Source: Chamaecyparis obtusa (taxonomy: Eukaryota; Streptophyta; Pinopsida; Cupressales; Cupressaceae). From it: 64,000 nucleotides of DNA. The DNA lies in contig BSBK01002057.1 in the NCBI GenBank assembly GCA_027943335.1, positions 124,001 through 188,000 on the forward strand. The letters are read 5' to 3'. The notes beneath the pieces were generated by a model that was not told the origin of the DNA, did no database searches, and saw only the letters and a list, made by a program, of their open reading frames with translations. The position numbers and the translations under genes are program-made. How positions within the stretch are numbered: the first letter of the stretch is position 1; each line of letters opens with the position of its first letter. Positions 49,867 through 62,375 of the stretch are shown in pieces.

Positions 49867-52800
49867 ATTCTTCCTCTAAAACCTCTTTGCTTCCTGAATG
49901 CTATTGTAAGTATAACTTCATAACTATATATATTCAAACTCTTCGCAGAAAGTAAAGAAAGTCTACCAATAGAGTCAAATGTGATGATCAGAGGAGCATG
50001 CCAAGCCAAAATAAAGAACAAAACAAAAATTATAAAAAAGTCAGAGCTGAACAACAAGATATTATATATACTCATATATTTTAAATATTTTTCAGAGGCG
50101 TGAGATAGATGCGTGTCAAAAAACTTAAATGACCGAAGTTTTCCTCCAATTTAAAATACACTCCAAATCGTTAGACTTCCATCAGTTTCATGGGTGAACA
50201 GAGAAATCCTTGCACAACACTAAAATATAGAAATTTAAATTTTATGTTTCACGACCCGTGCATTGATATTATATGCAAAGCTTCATTCAAAGAAAATTTT
50301 GAAGAGGTGTTTACACGAGTTTAATCCTTACATTATAAATTGATTTCTTTCCTCAAAGAACTCTTTCTGTTAAGGTCCGAGCTCTACATTTGGGGAGAGA
50401 GAACTCTTTCTGTTAAGGCCCAAGCTTTGCATTTCGATAGAGAGATGGGAGAGAGAATATGATAAGGAGATGGGGCGAGAGAGAGAGGGGCACACATTTA
50501 TATAGGCATATATGCATATATCTAGATATAAATATATGTATATAAAACTATTTGATATGCATATATACAAACATAGACATATATTATATACATAAATTTA
50601 GTTTATTCTTAATTTAGGACAATGTGTTTTGAAGTATTCATAACTTGTACATGTTCTGTAAAACATTTATTGCATGTCTTTACATCTCCAAAACACCTAC
50701 AGGTTTTGAAAATTTTGAAATGGACTTTTTTCTTTACAAAACCCGAGCATGTTATGATGGACACAAAAACTCGTATGCATTTTAGGCTTGGAAAAAAAGT
50801 TAGTAAATGACCCTAAGACTTGAAACCCAATTTTCCCCCCATTTTAGTCCATTTACATGTTTTTCCATCTTCCAATGTGAATTCTCGACTTCATCCTCAT
50901 CAAGTTTACAAATGATCTTGAGTGGGTAGCTCTGAAATTACCAGTCTTATACATCTTATCTTTTTAACCATATAATTTTTTTAATTTTTGGACAACATTA
51001 ACACAGTGAAATTTAATTTTCTTTACCAATGTCTTGATAGGCCTCATAGATACATGTCTATCATTTTTTTAATAACTTTTGATCTACTCAACCAATTACA
51101 AAAAAAATTACATATTACTATTCTACACTTAAATCTATACACTTATAAAAAAAAAGATTGAATTTTTTATTATTTTGATGCAAGTTATGCCCAATGCATG
51201 AACAGGTATCTGATTTTTAGGATGCGGTCACTTCAAAAACTCATAAAAAGAAGTACTCAATATAAAATTATGAAAAAGTACACAACTTCTAGATCTTACT
51301 CTTATGTACCATCCTACCAAACAATTTTTCAAAATATTAAGTCTAACTATATCTTTTGTTGAGCGCATGGAAACATCTATGTTATGTTTTTCTAAAAAGA
51401 CCAGGAACAATTTTTCATGTGCAGAGGTTTTGACCCTCTTCATATTATCCATTTAAATTTTTTTTAGTAGTTTAGAAACTAGAATCATAACTTACTACAA
51501 TTCTTATTCTTTACACATCTTCTAATTTTGAGTGCAAGACCCTCCAATTTCTATTTGAAATTTAGGTTTACCTGATTTAAAAAAAAAGTGGCCACTTATA
51601 TCTCCCTTTTTGAACACCATCTTGGTGAAATTACCCATATAACTATATATTTTGTGAATCACATGAGAACAACTATGCTATGTTTCTTTAAAAAAATACA
51701 GAACATTTTTTTGTGCGCAATAGGTTTGACCATCTTAATCTTATCCATTTTAAAAAAACTTTACTAGTTTAGAAACTAGATTTAGAGTACTACATTTATT
51801 ATCATTTGCAAAAATTATAGTTTTGAGTGCATGACCCTCAAATTTCTCTATGAAATTCAGGTTTACCCAATTTTAGAAAAAAGTAGCCACTTATACCCTT
51901 CTTTTTGCACACCATCTTGGTGCACTTACCTGCTTATTCTGATCTCTTTTTACATAGTAAGAGAGACATTATCTTCTCTTCCTTTTAGATACTGATGGCT
52001 TTCCATCCAAGGTTGACTGAATTCCTACATCAATTTCCTCTTTTAACTTTGCTAGTTTTGTTTTGCTTCCCTTTTTCTTTAGCTAGGGTTTTGAAGGGGT
52101 GTGAGAAGAGATTGTTTTAAAGATTGAAAGAGTTTTTGAATAATCAAATTCTAACTCCTACAAATTGTCAGACTATGATTCTGAATCCACCATTAGATTT
52201 CTAAACTGATCATTTAGACGAGTGGATTGAGTAGGAATTACTTTCTGCAACATTACTTTGTCCACTTGACTTTATATTGTATTGTCTATAAAAAAGGAAT
52301 CCCTTTGTATCTAGAACTTCTTGATTTCCATTGGTTCATATGAATGGTCTTTTATAAGTAATGGAAGGTCTCAGGGCTGAGATGATACTTCCTTGTCATT
52401 GACCATTTGGTCTTCCTTACCAAAAATATCTTCTACAATCTATTCTATCATATTTGATCCTACAAAGAAAAGAATCTCTATTTCCATCATTTGAAGTGTC
52501 TCCTCTGAGATTGAAGACTTACTAGATTGTGATGGGAGTTTGACAAAATTGAGGGCACAATGAAACAAGGGAATGAAAGTGTTTCATGTATGTTGTTGAA
52601 ATTTGAGAATAGAGAGATCATTTGTAATCATCCCCCTTGGATTAGATATATGAATCCTTATGTGGCTATTGACATAAAAAATTATTTGCAAGAGAAAATT
52701 GATGTCATTGTTCTGAATAGGCCCCATTTTAAAGATACCCAAGTTTTTGATTTTGGTAAAATTAGAGTTTTGAGATACTCTTATCCTCTATAAATATAGG

Positions 52801-53464
52801 AGTAGCATTCTATATATTTTTACTATCATACATATTAATATTAGATGAAGGATATTTGTACTCATTCTAAATTTCAATGAGATTATGGCTATTTGACATT
52901 GAGTTGTTATTTCTATATCAGGCAAAGGTGTGAAAGGAGTTGAGTAAGAAAAAGGAAGGCACCATATACTATGTTGTAGAAGATCAATGTATGCTAGAAG
53001 ATGACATGTATGAATCTTTACTATCTGTGATCTCTGTGTGTTACAAATTGGAACTATTTCATGCATATTCAGATGCAATTCTATCAGTTCACACTTTGTC
53101 AATAAAAATATTTTTATTAATAGTTAGCCACTTTCATATTTCAGGGTAGTTAGCGAGCCATTTGCAGTGAGAACAATGGAAGTGAGCCCTTGTAAAATCA
53201 CCTTAACTAGCGTTCATTTCATGAGAATTAGCTTCTCCATGGTTTTTCTTAGTTTGGATTTCCACATAAATTTTGGTATTCATTATGTTGATAGTTTTGT
53301 GCTTTCATGGTTGTATCTATTTTAAGTTCTTATCAGTAGATAAGAAGTTAACATATCTATTTCTATTTTGAATGGTTTATGGGTTTACTAATTCAGTAAA
53401 AAATTTAGAAGTTGTTTATGAATAAATGATTCACCCCCCCTCTCAGTTATTCAGCCTATTCAAC
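49867..53464. other. Right-copy intergenic region, includes ~295-bp tandem repeat at 51,336-51,931
   Basis: Matches 1,611-5,208 base for base apart from single changes such as those at about 51,205, 51,751 and 53,025. No gene. The diverged tandem repeat of the left copy is preserved. Confidence 0.6.
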
Positions 53465-54156
53465 ACATCCATGATACACAAATGACTCTTGAATTTCCTT
53501 GGAAACAATCTCTTCTAAAATGCTGGACTCCTCTCCAAAATACCTCTTATTAATAATCATAGACATGAAAGGTTTAAAATTCAATGTGGAGAAAAACCTC
53601 TGAACATGTTAACTGTACTCTAGAGTTGTACCTACTGAAACAAAGATTTTACTATGTTACAAAGCTGTTGCATTATCTTAGGGGAAAACAAATGGATTCT
53701 TTTGGGAGACAGAAGCTCAAGAAGATAAATTCTTCTAGCTATTCTCCAAAAGGTTCCATAAGTAGCCCAAACAACCATATAATAATTTTATCCCAAATTC
53801 TTACCTTGTGAAAGCTAAGGTTTATATCCCAAAGCCTTGTCATTTACTATAAAACATTTTCTTGCTAATTTTGTAAAGCTTATCACCAAAATAGGGTGGA
53901 TACAAAATTTGACATGCATAATAGGTCCATAGAACCTTGCGAGTGAGGCTAGAATATGGTGAATTGGCCCACTTTTATGTAGTAGAAGATGGAAGTGCCC
54001 AATTATAGGAAGAGCTCTTAGGCCTAGTGGGATAAAAGTATTCTTATTATTAAAAATTGCAACGATTTTTAGTAGTATAAGTGCAAAATAAATTTGAGAA
54101 GCTCCTACCATAATAACATGCCATGTTATTGTTACCTCCATAAATCCTTCCATCAT
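53465..54156 (-). pseudogene. Truncated cytochrome P450 fragment C (right copy)
   Basis: Same as 5,209-5,900: open 113 codons from 54,156, then broken exon-1 sequence with the C-helix, ending abruptly at 53,465. One base differs near 53,806, just outside the open part. Confidence 0.9.
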
Positions 54157-54240
54157 CCTCTCACACCTCTTTGATTTCTGAATTCCATTTGTAGTATAAC
54201 TATATGACTATATATAGAGAATCTCTTAGAAGGTAGGTTG

Positions 54241-56146
54241 ATGCCCCCAACCCTGAGAGAAAGACTGGACTCCATTGATGGATAATGAAGAGCATCAAAA
54301 GTAATAAAAAAGAGAGAGGGTTCTAGAGGAAATCCTTTCTTGATGGACCTCTCTAACTTAAAGATATCAGTTTTAGAATCATTATTGTCAATTCGAGTTT
54401 CAAAATCCTTCAATAAAACTTTAACCTAATGATAGAAACTTTTAGGGAATCTAAATTCCTTGAGAGTCGTTATAAAGAAAAACCACTCCATTGTAATATA
54501 CACCTCAATATACAGAAGAAACATGCAACATCTTGATTATCCTCTTTGACCCAGTTGATAGCTTCCCAAATCATAATTATAGTTTCAAGGATTTACCTTC
54601 CTTTTATTAAATATATTTGAGTGTTGTTGATGAACTTATGGATAAAATCAAACAACCTTATGACCAAATTTTTTTCCAAGATCTTATGGGATACATTAAG
54701 AGGAGTAATCAATCATTACTCTCTGATTTTTTATCAAAAGTTTATCACCATTCGTGGATAACCACTTAATGAGACCTATGATGATATTACTTCACAATGA
54801 TCCTATAGCCTCATCCTCCTTGTATAAATGTTCAATAAAGCCACGCATATCTAGTCTATATTGATTTTGTAGAACTCAACAAGGAGTCCACTATCCCCTA
54901 GAGAATTGTCATTATTGAGGATATAATTTTTGATTTGGGACAAAGAGATGTCCTTTTATAAACTAGCATAATCAATCTTAGAAACCTTTTTGGAGATGAT
55001 GGTTTTGTAGAAGTTCCTCGCTTTCTAACATATATGGTCCTTATCTTTAACACTAAAAAGATTCTTGTAAAAGTCCAAAATTATTTTTTTGATGGCATTG
55101 TGATCTTGTACTATTAGATTACCATAAGAGATTATAGATATTCTCTCTATCATGTTCATGTTTCATGTTAAAAAATAATATTGATCCCCTATCTCCATTG
55201 CTTATCCAATTCAACTCGGATCTAATTTTCAAGCCTCTGATCTCTTGGTTATGAATCCTCCTTAGATAATTTTTGGCATTGATTAAATCACTATTAAGAT
55301 TATGATTGAAAGGGTTCTCCTAAATTCTCTTTCTTATCTCAAACAGATTGTCATTCAATTCATACTCAATCCTTTTATTATCCATGGATTTTTTCTTTCC
55401 AATAGTTTCAAGATGATCTTGATACTATTAAAATTGGTGTTGCATTTTTCAATAGGAGATTTAAGAATCCATTGATTATTTTTTCTTAACATGATGATTG
55501 TATTGTAACAATGCTCACCCTATAACAAATCTAAAATAAGAAGAAAGTTTTTAGATCTACTACACTTACTATTTCCATTCTTAATGAATTGAATATATTA
55601 ACATTGATGGGGTGGTGGTTAGAAAGGGCGGAAGGGTGGATCATCACTCCTCACTCAACATTTTCATGTTGGAAACTAAACCAACTTTTATTCACATAGA
55701 ATTTGTCTAGTCTATGGTAAATTCTCTTACTGTAAACAAGATAGTATTATGGTTTTATTTTCTTCTTCCCAAAGGATCAAATTGATTAAATCTATACTTT
55801 AGTCTTTCCCAATAATAGAGTTCGAGAGCATCTTAGTATCATTGTAGGGAGTCAAAAGTCAATTAAAATGGAAATGCTACATAAGGTGAGGAATTTTGTA
55901 TCTGGAATCTTAAGGAAAATAATTTTGTTTGTTTTTTGTCCCTATCAAAATACTAAGATGGTAATAGACTTGATTGTTTCCGAGAAAAAGTAAAGTTGAG
56001 GTAATTCCTAGTGCTTACTTTATCTTAGCAATAATATTTTCTTCTAAAGAGAATTGACGTACTCTTTTCAAAGGAATGCCATTATTTATGAATCTACCAT
56101 GATGTTAATTTTGAAAATAAGTCATTACATTCATTTATTGTCATAT
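54241..56146 (-). pseudogene. L1-type LINE ORF2 remnant (right copy)
   Basis: Counterpart of 5,985-7,890, with the same endonuclease-end and RT blocks, and the same junction with the P450 C flank. Confidence 0.75.
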
Positions 56147-56627
56147 CTCCCATGTCCATATTATTTTGTGAACATTATGAAGCCATCTTTTCTATCTTGA
56201 GTGCAACCATCTCTTACATATTGTTACATGATCAAATATTATGTTTAAGTTTATATTACTCATTGAGCTATATTGTACCTTATTTTTCTGATATTAGGAA
56301 ACTATATTTTAATACCGTAAAAGGATTAATACGAACTTTGTACAAAACATAACTTGTGTGTGGACACATATACACATTCAGTGTATCTATATGAAATCAT
56401 TTAATTAAAACTGTGAAATCATTTAATTCAAACTGTCAATAACTTGGTAATAGAATAAATTGAAGATTAAATTAAATCCATAGAAACATTAAAAAAAATA
56501 AAATAAAAATGATTATTTTATGAACTATACGGTTTATGCCTTATTCCAATCAGGACTTAGACATTTAACATAAAAGGAGTGGAGAGTTTGTGAAAACATG
56601 ACATTAACACTAGATCTAGATCTAGAT

Positions 56628-58397
56628 CTAGTAGAGATGATGGGGGAGACGAGGTTTTACGGTAGCCTCCAAAGGTACCACCCTTGGCATTGTCAAGCCA
56701 ACCCCTTCATTCATGTCCATAACTTTTCCAGCTGGAATAGACCACTCAAAGCTATGTAAGAAAGTTGCAAGAGTGAGTTGCACCATATTCATTGCCAACA
56801 CAGCACCAGGACATCCTCTTCTTCCTGCCCCAAATGGAATTATCTCCGAGTCATCAGATTTCATTTGTATGTTGTTTACGTCTATCTCCCTATCCATAAA
56901 ACGCTCTGGTATAAACTCTAGTGGTTTATCCCACAATTTTGGGTCCCTATGAATTGCCCATGCATTTACAAACATCATTGTTCCTGCAGGAATATGATAG
57001 CCTCCCACAGTGCAATCCTCAATAGATTCATGTACCGAAAGCAAAGGTGCTGATGGATGGAGGCGCATGGTCTCTCTCACTACTGACTGCAAGTATTTTA
57101 ACTGGGGTATGTCTGACTCCTCCACCAGTCTGTTGCGTCCAACTTTAGAATCAAGTTCCTCTTGTACCTTCTGCATTGCATGTGGATGTTCTAATAACAT
57201 TGACAATGTCCACTCCATGGCAACTGAAAGTGTATCAGAACCTGCGCTAAACATAATCTGCAATGGTACAAGCATTAATAACAATGGGAAGAGGTAAAAT
57301 CAAAAGATAAAAATAAAAACAGTTTAGAATGAAAGGCAAGTTGTTATGAGAACGAAAACAACAGCCTTATTCTTTTTGTTTTTATAATATGAATAAGAAA
57401 GATAGTGCCATTATATAATGATTACACCTCTGACTTATTCTTAAGAAATGGCGAAAGTGAAAACACTTACAGAAGTAGTTGCCTTGATGAATTCATCTTT
57501 ATCAGGAATTGCATCACCATTCTGGTCTGCCTGAGCGATGAGGACATCAACAAAGTCTTCCATCTCTCCCCCGTGTTTCGGTCCTTTTTCCTTGTGCTTC
57601 TCCAATATTGTCTGCATATACAAGTCTACTTGTGCTTGTATATGCTTCATAGCCTTCTCATACCCTTGCAAATCAAGCCACTTCAACCAGGGAATATAAT
57701 CCCCAATATTCACACAGCCATGATACACAAACGACTCTTCAATAGCTTTGGAAATAATCTCCTCCGATACTCCTGATTCATCTCCAAAATACTTCTCATT
57801 TATGATCATAGACATGAGGGTTTTGAAATTCAATGTGGAGAAAAACCTCTTCATGTTAACAGCGTTCTTCAGCTGTGCCTGCTCAAACAGAGAATTCACT
57901 CCTTTGAGAAGTTGTTGCGATCTCTTGGGAGCAAAAGACTGGATACTTTTGGGAGAGAGAAGCTCAAGAACACAGATTCTTCTAGCAATTCTCCAGAAGG
58001 GGCCATAAGGAGCCCAAGCAACCATAGAATAATTGTACCCCAAATGCTGGCCTTGTGAAAGCTGAGGCTTCGATCCCAAAGCCTTGTCATTCACTGTAAA
58101 ACATTCTCTTGCTAATTCTGCAGAGCTTATGATCAAAACTGGGCGGCTACCAAATTTGACATGCATAACAGGTCCATAACGTTTAGCAAGTGAAGCTAGA
58201 ATCTGGTGAATTGGCCTGCTTTTGTCTAGCAGAATATGGAAGTGGCCAATTATAGGAAGACCTATCGGGCCTGGAGGCAGACCGTTCTTATTGCTAGAAC
58301 TTGCAAGGCTTTTTAGGAGTAAAAGTGTAACATAAATTGTAGCAACTCCCACCACAATAACAGGCCATGTTATTGTTTTCTCCATCAATCCTTCCAT
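56628..58397 (-). CDS. Cytochrome P450 monooxygenase B (CYP71 clan), right copy, intact
   Basis: Exon 1 is 57,471-58,397 and exon 2 is 56,628-57,257, with a phase-0 intron at 57,258-57,470. The 518-residue product is identical to that of the left gene, including the C-helix W135xxxR139, AGSDT 314-318, ETMR 371-374, PERF 426-429 and heme loop 451-460 with Cys458. Both copies keep every catalytic motif, while neighbours A and C are decayed. Promoter landmarks (TATA run at 58,453-58,461) are also retained. If the duplication is real, the plant carries two equal doses of this enzyme. If it is an assembly artefact, there is one gene. Confidence 0.93.
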
Positions 58398-58452
58398 CTT
58401 CCTCTCAAACCTATTTGCTTCCTGAATGCTATTGTAAGTATAACTTCATAAC

Positions 58453-58461
58453 TATATATAT
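58453..58461 (-). promoter_or_regulatory. Probable TATA box of P450 B (right copy)
   Basis: TATATATAT starting 56 bp upstream of the ATG at 58,397; same as the left copy. Confidence 0.6.
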
Positions 58462-58625
58462 TCAAACTCTTCGCAGAAAGTAAAGAAAGACTGCCAACAG
58501 AGTCAAATCTGATGGCAGAGGAGTATGCAAAGCCAAAATAAACGAAAAACAGAAATTATTAAAAAGTCAGAGATGACGGCAAGATATTATATATTTTCAA
58601 TATTTTTCAAAGGCATGAGATAGAG

Positions 58626-59020
58626 AGTTGCCCTAGTTGTATCCGAATCAAAGGCGTGGAATAGATACGGGTCAAAACACTTCACTGACCGAAGTTTTCC
58701 TCCAGTTTAAAATACATTTCAAATCGTTAGACTTCCATCAGTTTCATGGGCGAACAGAGAATTCCTCGCACAGCACTCAAATATAGAAATTTCAATTCTA
58801 TGTTCCACGACGCATGCATTGAAATAGATAGTTGCCCTAGTTATATCCGAATCAAAGGCGTGCAATAGATACGGGTCAAAACACTTCACTGACCGAAGTT
58901 TTCCTCCAATTTAAAATACATTTCAAATCGTTAGACTTCCATCAGTTTCATGGGCGAACAGAGAATTCGTCGCACATCACTCAAATATAGAAATTTCAAT
59001 TCTATGTTTCACGATGCATG
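58626..59020. repeat. Duplicated promoter segment with two W-boxes (right copy)
   Basis: Same 204-bp-period repeat as 10,370-10,764; GGTCAA sites at 58,670-58,675 and 58,874-58,879. Confidence 0.8.
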
Positions 59021-59504
59021 TTCCACAATGAATTCCAAATGAATTAATTAATAAGTGGGAAAGAATACATTTCGTTGCACTCTCTACGAACGACAGAACG
59101 CGCGCAGATTCAACGTACACGACCAGCTAATTAGAGTATAATATTAAAATGTTGTTTCTAATTAAAATGTAAATGGAGAGTGTGGTTTGTTTAGAAATTG
59201 TGATAAATAATGATATGCTCATTGAATATTGATTTTAAATCAGTGTTTGGAAATTGTTCTCACTATGTTTATTATCTCCTTCAAAATATAATAGCTTTAG
59301 TAGGAACCAATCATTCTATTGTGCTTTTGACAAATCATTCTAATGAAAAGAAAAGTTTAACAAACAAAAAAAATTTAAAGTCTATAAACAGCTTTAGTGA
59401 AAAATTATATTCCATATCTATCCCATGCAGATGACAACTTCTTGTTAATTCCCTAGTAGTGATTTATTTTTATGGGTGCAAGTGAAGGAGTTCCTATTCG
59501 CTGA

Positions 59505-59529
59505 CCCTAAACCCTAAACCCTAAACCCT
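59505..59529 (+). repeat. Interstitial telomere-like tract (right copy)
   Basis: (CCCTAAA)3 plus CCCT, identical to the left copy. Confidence 0.85.
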
Positions 59530-59652
59530 TTTCCCACCATGGGTTAGAATCTTCAAGGGAGGCCATTGATTTCATCTGGCGACTCTACCATTTTTCCTCA
59601 CTTGATTTCTCCACATTGTGCTATTTTGCTTCAGCCGCCCCTTCTTCCACCT

Positions 59653-59958
59653 CTACCTCTGAAGAACTATCACTTCCAACCCATTTAAATATTCATCATT
59701 TCTATATTTGAAAGTCCACTCCTCATCCTCAATAATGTTATTTGCAATTGGTTTTTCCAAAATGTCTATTATTCCCAACACTCTTTTCAGAAACTTCAAA
59801 CTTCTTTGTATGATAATCTTCATACATTCCTTATCTTCCCACTCCCAGTTGGTTAAGATAAAAAACCTTTTTGTAGGACCACCATAGGCGCTTCTATGAA
59901 TACTCGTTCCAAAATATGGAACCCTCCCTCCAACCTTCATTACCATAGCATAATCCAT
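59653..59958 (-). pseudogene. Unidentified gene fragment, right copy (101 codons open)
   Basis: Open from MDYAMVMKVGG to VIVLQR. It contains YFGTSIHRSAYGGPTKRFF, then WEWEDKE. I do not recognise the family. In-frame coding-like sequence continues upstream of the Met beyond a TAA, which suggests the start is internal to a decayed gene, not a true start. The left copy has a TAG at the Trp (59,845-59,847 here). It is close to, but in no visible way joined to, the ClpC fragment. Confidence 0.35.
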
Positions 59959-61399
59959 TGGGAAAGGAATTGTTTAATCTCCATCAATGTTGATTATGGC
60001 TTCATAGAGACCAAGCAATTATTTGTTTTCAAACAACCTAATACAAACTTCTTCTACAATCACCCTTTTCTCCCCTGCAAAAAGAATGGAGGCTAGAAAA
60101 CCAAATGAAATGTCTGAAGAATTAACTCTATGTCTATGATTGGTATGGATTTAGTTATACCCTAAAATTCTCCTCATCACATGAACTATCAACCTATTAT
60201 TATACGTAACACCTCATCAATTCTAAAATCAGTTATGGAGCCCTCAAAGGTTTTGATTTATGTTGAAGAAATTAAAAAACCAAAAAACCAATTGATGAGT
60301 GGAGCAAGGAAAGAAATGGCTAACTCAAACCATCCTAGAGAAGAAAATAAATTAAGGAAAACATACATTTCACCTTGATCACCACAAATGTACATGTGAC
60401 TTCCAAAATAAGCCATCTGTATTGTTAGTGAAAAAATTTGTCCTCTTCAAAATACCTTTACAAATAAGTCCTAAAGCCCAAACTGGAGGACACAATCGGT
60501 ACCGATAGTTGAGCTACTTGCACTGGTGATGTGCAAGTGCTCTCTGAATTTTGATATGAAGGTACACCTCCCTTCTTTTGATTTACAATGAATAAGATAT
60601 TGATTATGTCTTTAACTCGAAGGCACAAAGGTACACTAACATTCACCCATCAACATGGTATGAATGCAATTACAGATTTAAATAATTTAAAAGAAAACTA
60701 AATACATGGTACAAAGACCATTTATTCAATCTTCCCACTATAGAGAAACGAGAGAAAGATTTGATATTTCATTTAAGATATGAATAAATAAAACTCACAG
60801 ATTTTATGAAAATACACGCACATTCAAACGGAATAGGACACCATCCAAAATTGATTGAGATAACTCAGAGATTAGCTTTAGTTAGAGAAAATATATTTAA
60901 ACTTAAAGGTTTAGCGTACATTCTCCCCTCTCTTCAAACACACAGATAATAACTCAAAGATTATATTGCCCTTGTACCAAAATCAGGCTTTGAAAATAAA
61001 ACATACATTCCATCTTTTCCCTGTTACAAATAGAAATCATAATTTTTTTTCTCCTTCCCTGTAGCACAGAGAATCTCCTAGAAAAAAGAACCCTTTCTCT
61101 TGGCAAGAAAACACAATAAATATGCTATCTCCACTCCTCCGGTTTTTCAATAATCATTTCTTGAAATGAGAAGTATTAAATATTTAATAACAACCTTCGC
61201 TTGTGGCCCTTGTGGATAGTTTCAACTAAAAATCATGACCATATAATATAGTTTCCTATTGCTATCCATTTTGTATTTAACTTCTTTTCTTATCTTCAAG
61301 GAAACTGGAGAGACCTCTACACATCTCCTCCCATATCATACATTACTCCTGATAATAATCAGTCTCTTTCACCTTTAGTGGAGACGGAATTGGATGCAC
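59959..61399. other. Gene-free stretch (right copy)
   Basis: Counterpart of 11,703-13,143; nothing supportable. Confidence 0.5.
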
Positions 61400-61807
61400 C
61401 TACACAAGTTGTACCTTTAATCCCATCTCTCTATCCCAAAGATCTGCATCCTTTTCAAAATCCTCACCATCGATAAATTCATTTTTTTCCTTTGTTATAT
61501 GTCTCAATTCTTTCTCCATGTCTTTAGCTTCCGTAGGAAGTTGTGTGCATCTCAAGTTCACTCGAGAACTAGCCTTATTAGTCATATCAATTGCTTTATC
61601 AGGAAGGAATCGATCCTTGATATACTAATTAGACAATTGAGTGGCAACAACCAAACCCTCACTAGTATAATACAACTTTTGATGTATCTCATAGAATTCA
61701 CATAAACTTCCCAAAATATATATGGCCTCATTGACAATAGGTTTTGGCATAAGGAATGCAGAATGTTGAATTAGAAGCATAGAAGTGGAAATATCCACCA
61801 TAGACAT
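61400..61807 (-). pseudogene. ClpC-like pseudogene fragment (right copy)
   Basis: Same two frames as 13,144-13,551, with the [12 protein letters not shown] and FYEIHQKL landmarks and the stop between them at about 61,625. Adds nothing lost in the left copy. Confidence 0.85.
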
Positions 61808-62206
61808 GTTGTGTGATAATTATAGGCTTGAACTCTATGTTGAATGTATAAGCTATTGCTTCTAATCATTAGACTCGGTTCTTGATTTGTTTGAATGTCA
61901 ATGGAGACCTGCTAGCATTAATAGTTGATGCTTCATAGCATGAAAGGTGTTTTTAGTACGTTCATTGATACTAGAAAGACATAGTAGAGACTACAAACTC
62001 TTACATATCTTTCCTATGATTCCACATGATTTGAAGGCCCATAGATTATTGAACCTATGATTTTTTGTGTTCCAACTTTTAGTTCTGGATAAAAGTACAA
62101 ACTTGTGTCGTAGTAGAGGACAATCGACGAGTTTTGATAGTAAGTACTTTTGGATGGACATGGTTCAACTAAATATGCACGGCACATACACGTCACTAAG
62201 TGTCAT

Positions 62207-62369
62207 CGACGTGGGATACATGTTTTGGCCGAAACAGGTTCGATCGAACAAACAAATGAGTAAATATAAATGAAATATGTTAAATCAATGAAGAATTAGT
62301 GCATATATATGCAAGGGGGTTAGATCGAACCTGGTCTGGCCAAAACTACCTATGTGGCATCCCATGTGG
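62207..62369. repeat. Foldback hairpin (right copy)
   Basis: Same imperfect inverted repeat as 13,951-14,113. Confidence 0.65.
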
Positions 62370-62375
62370 CAGCCA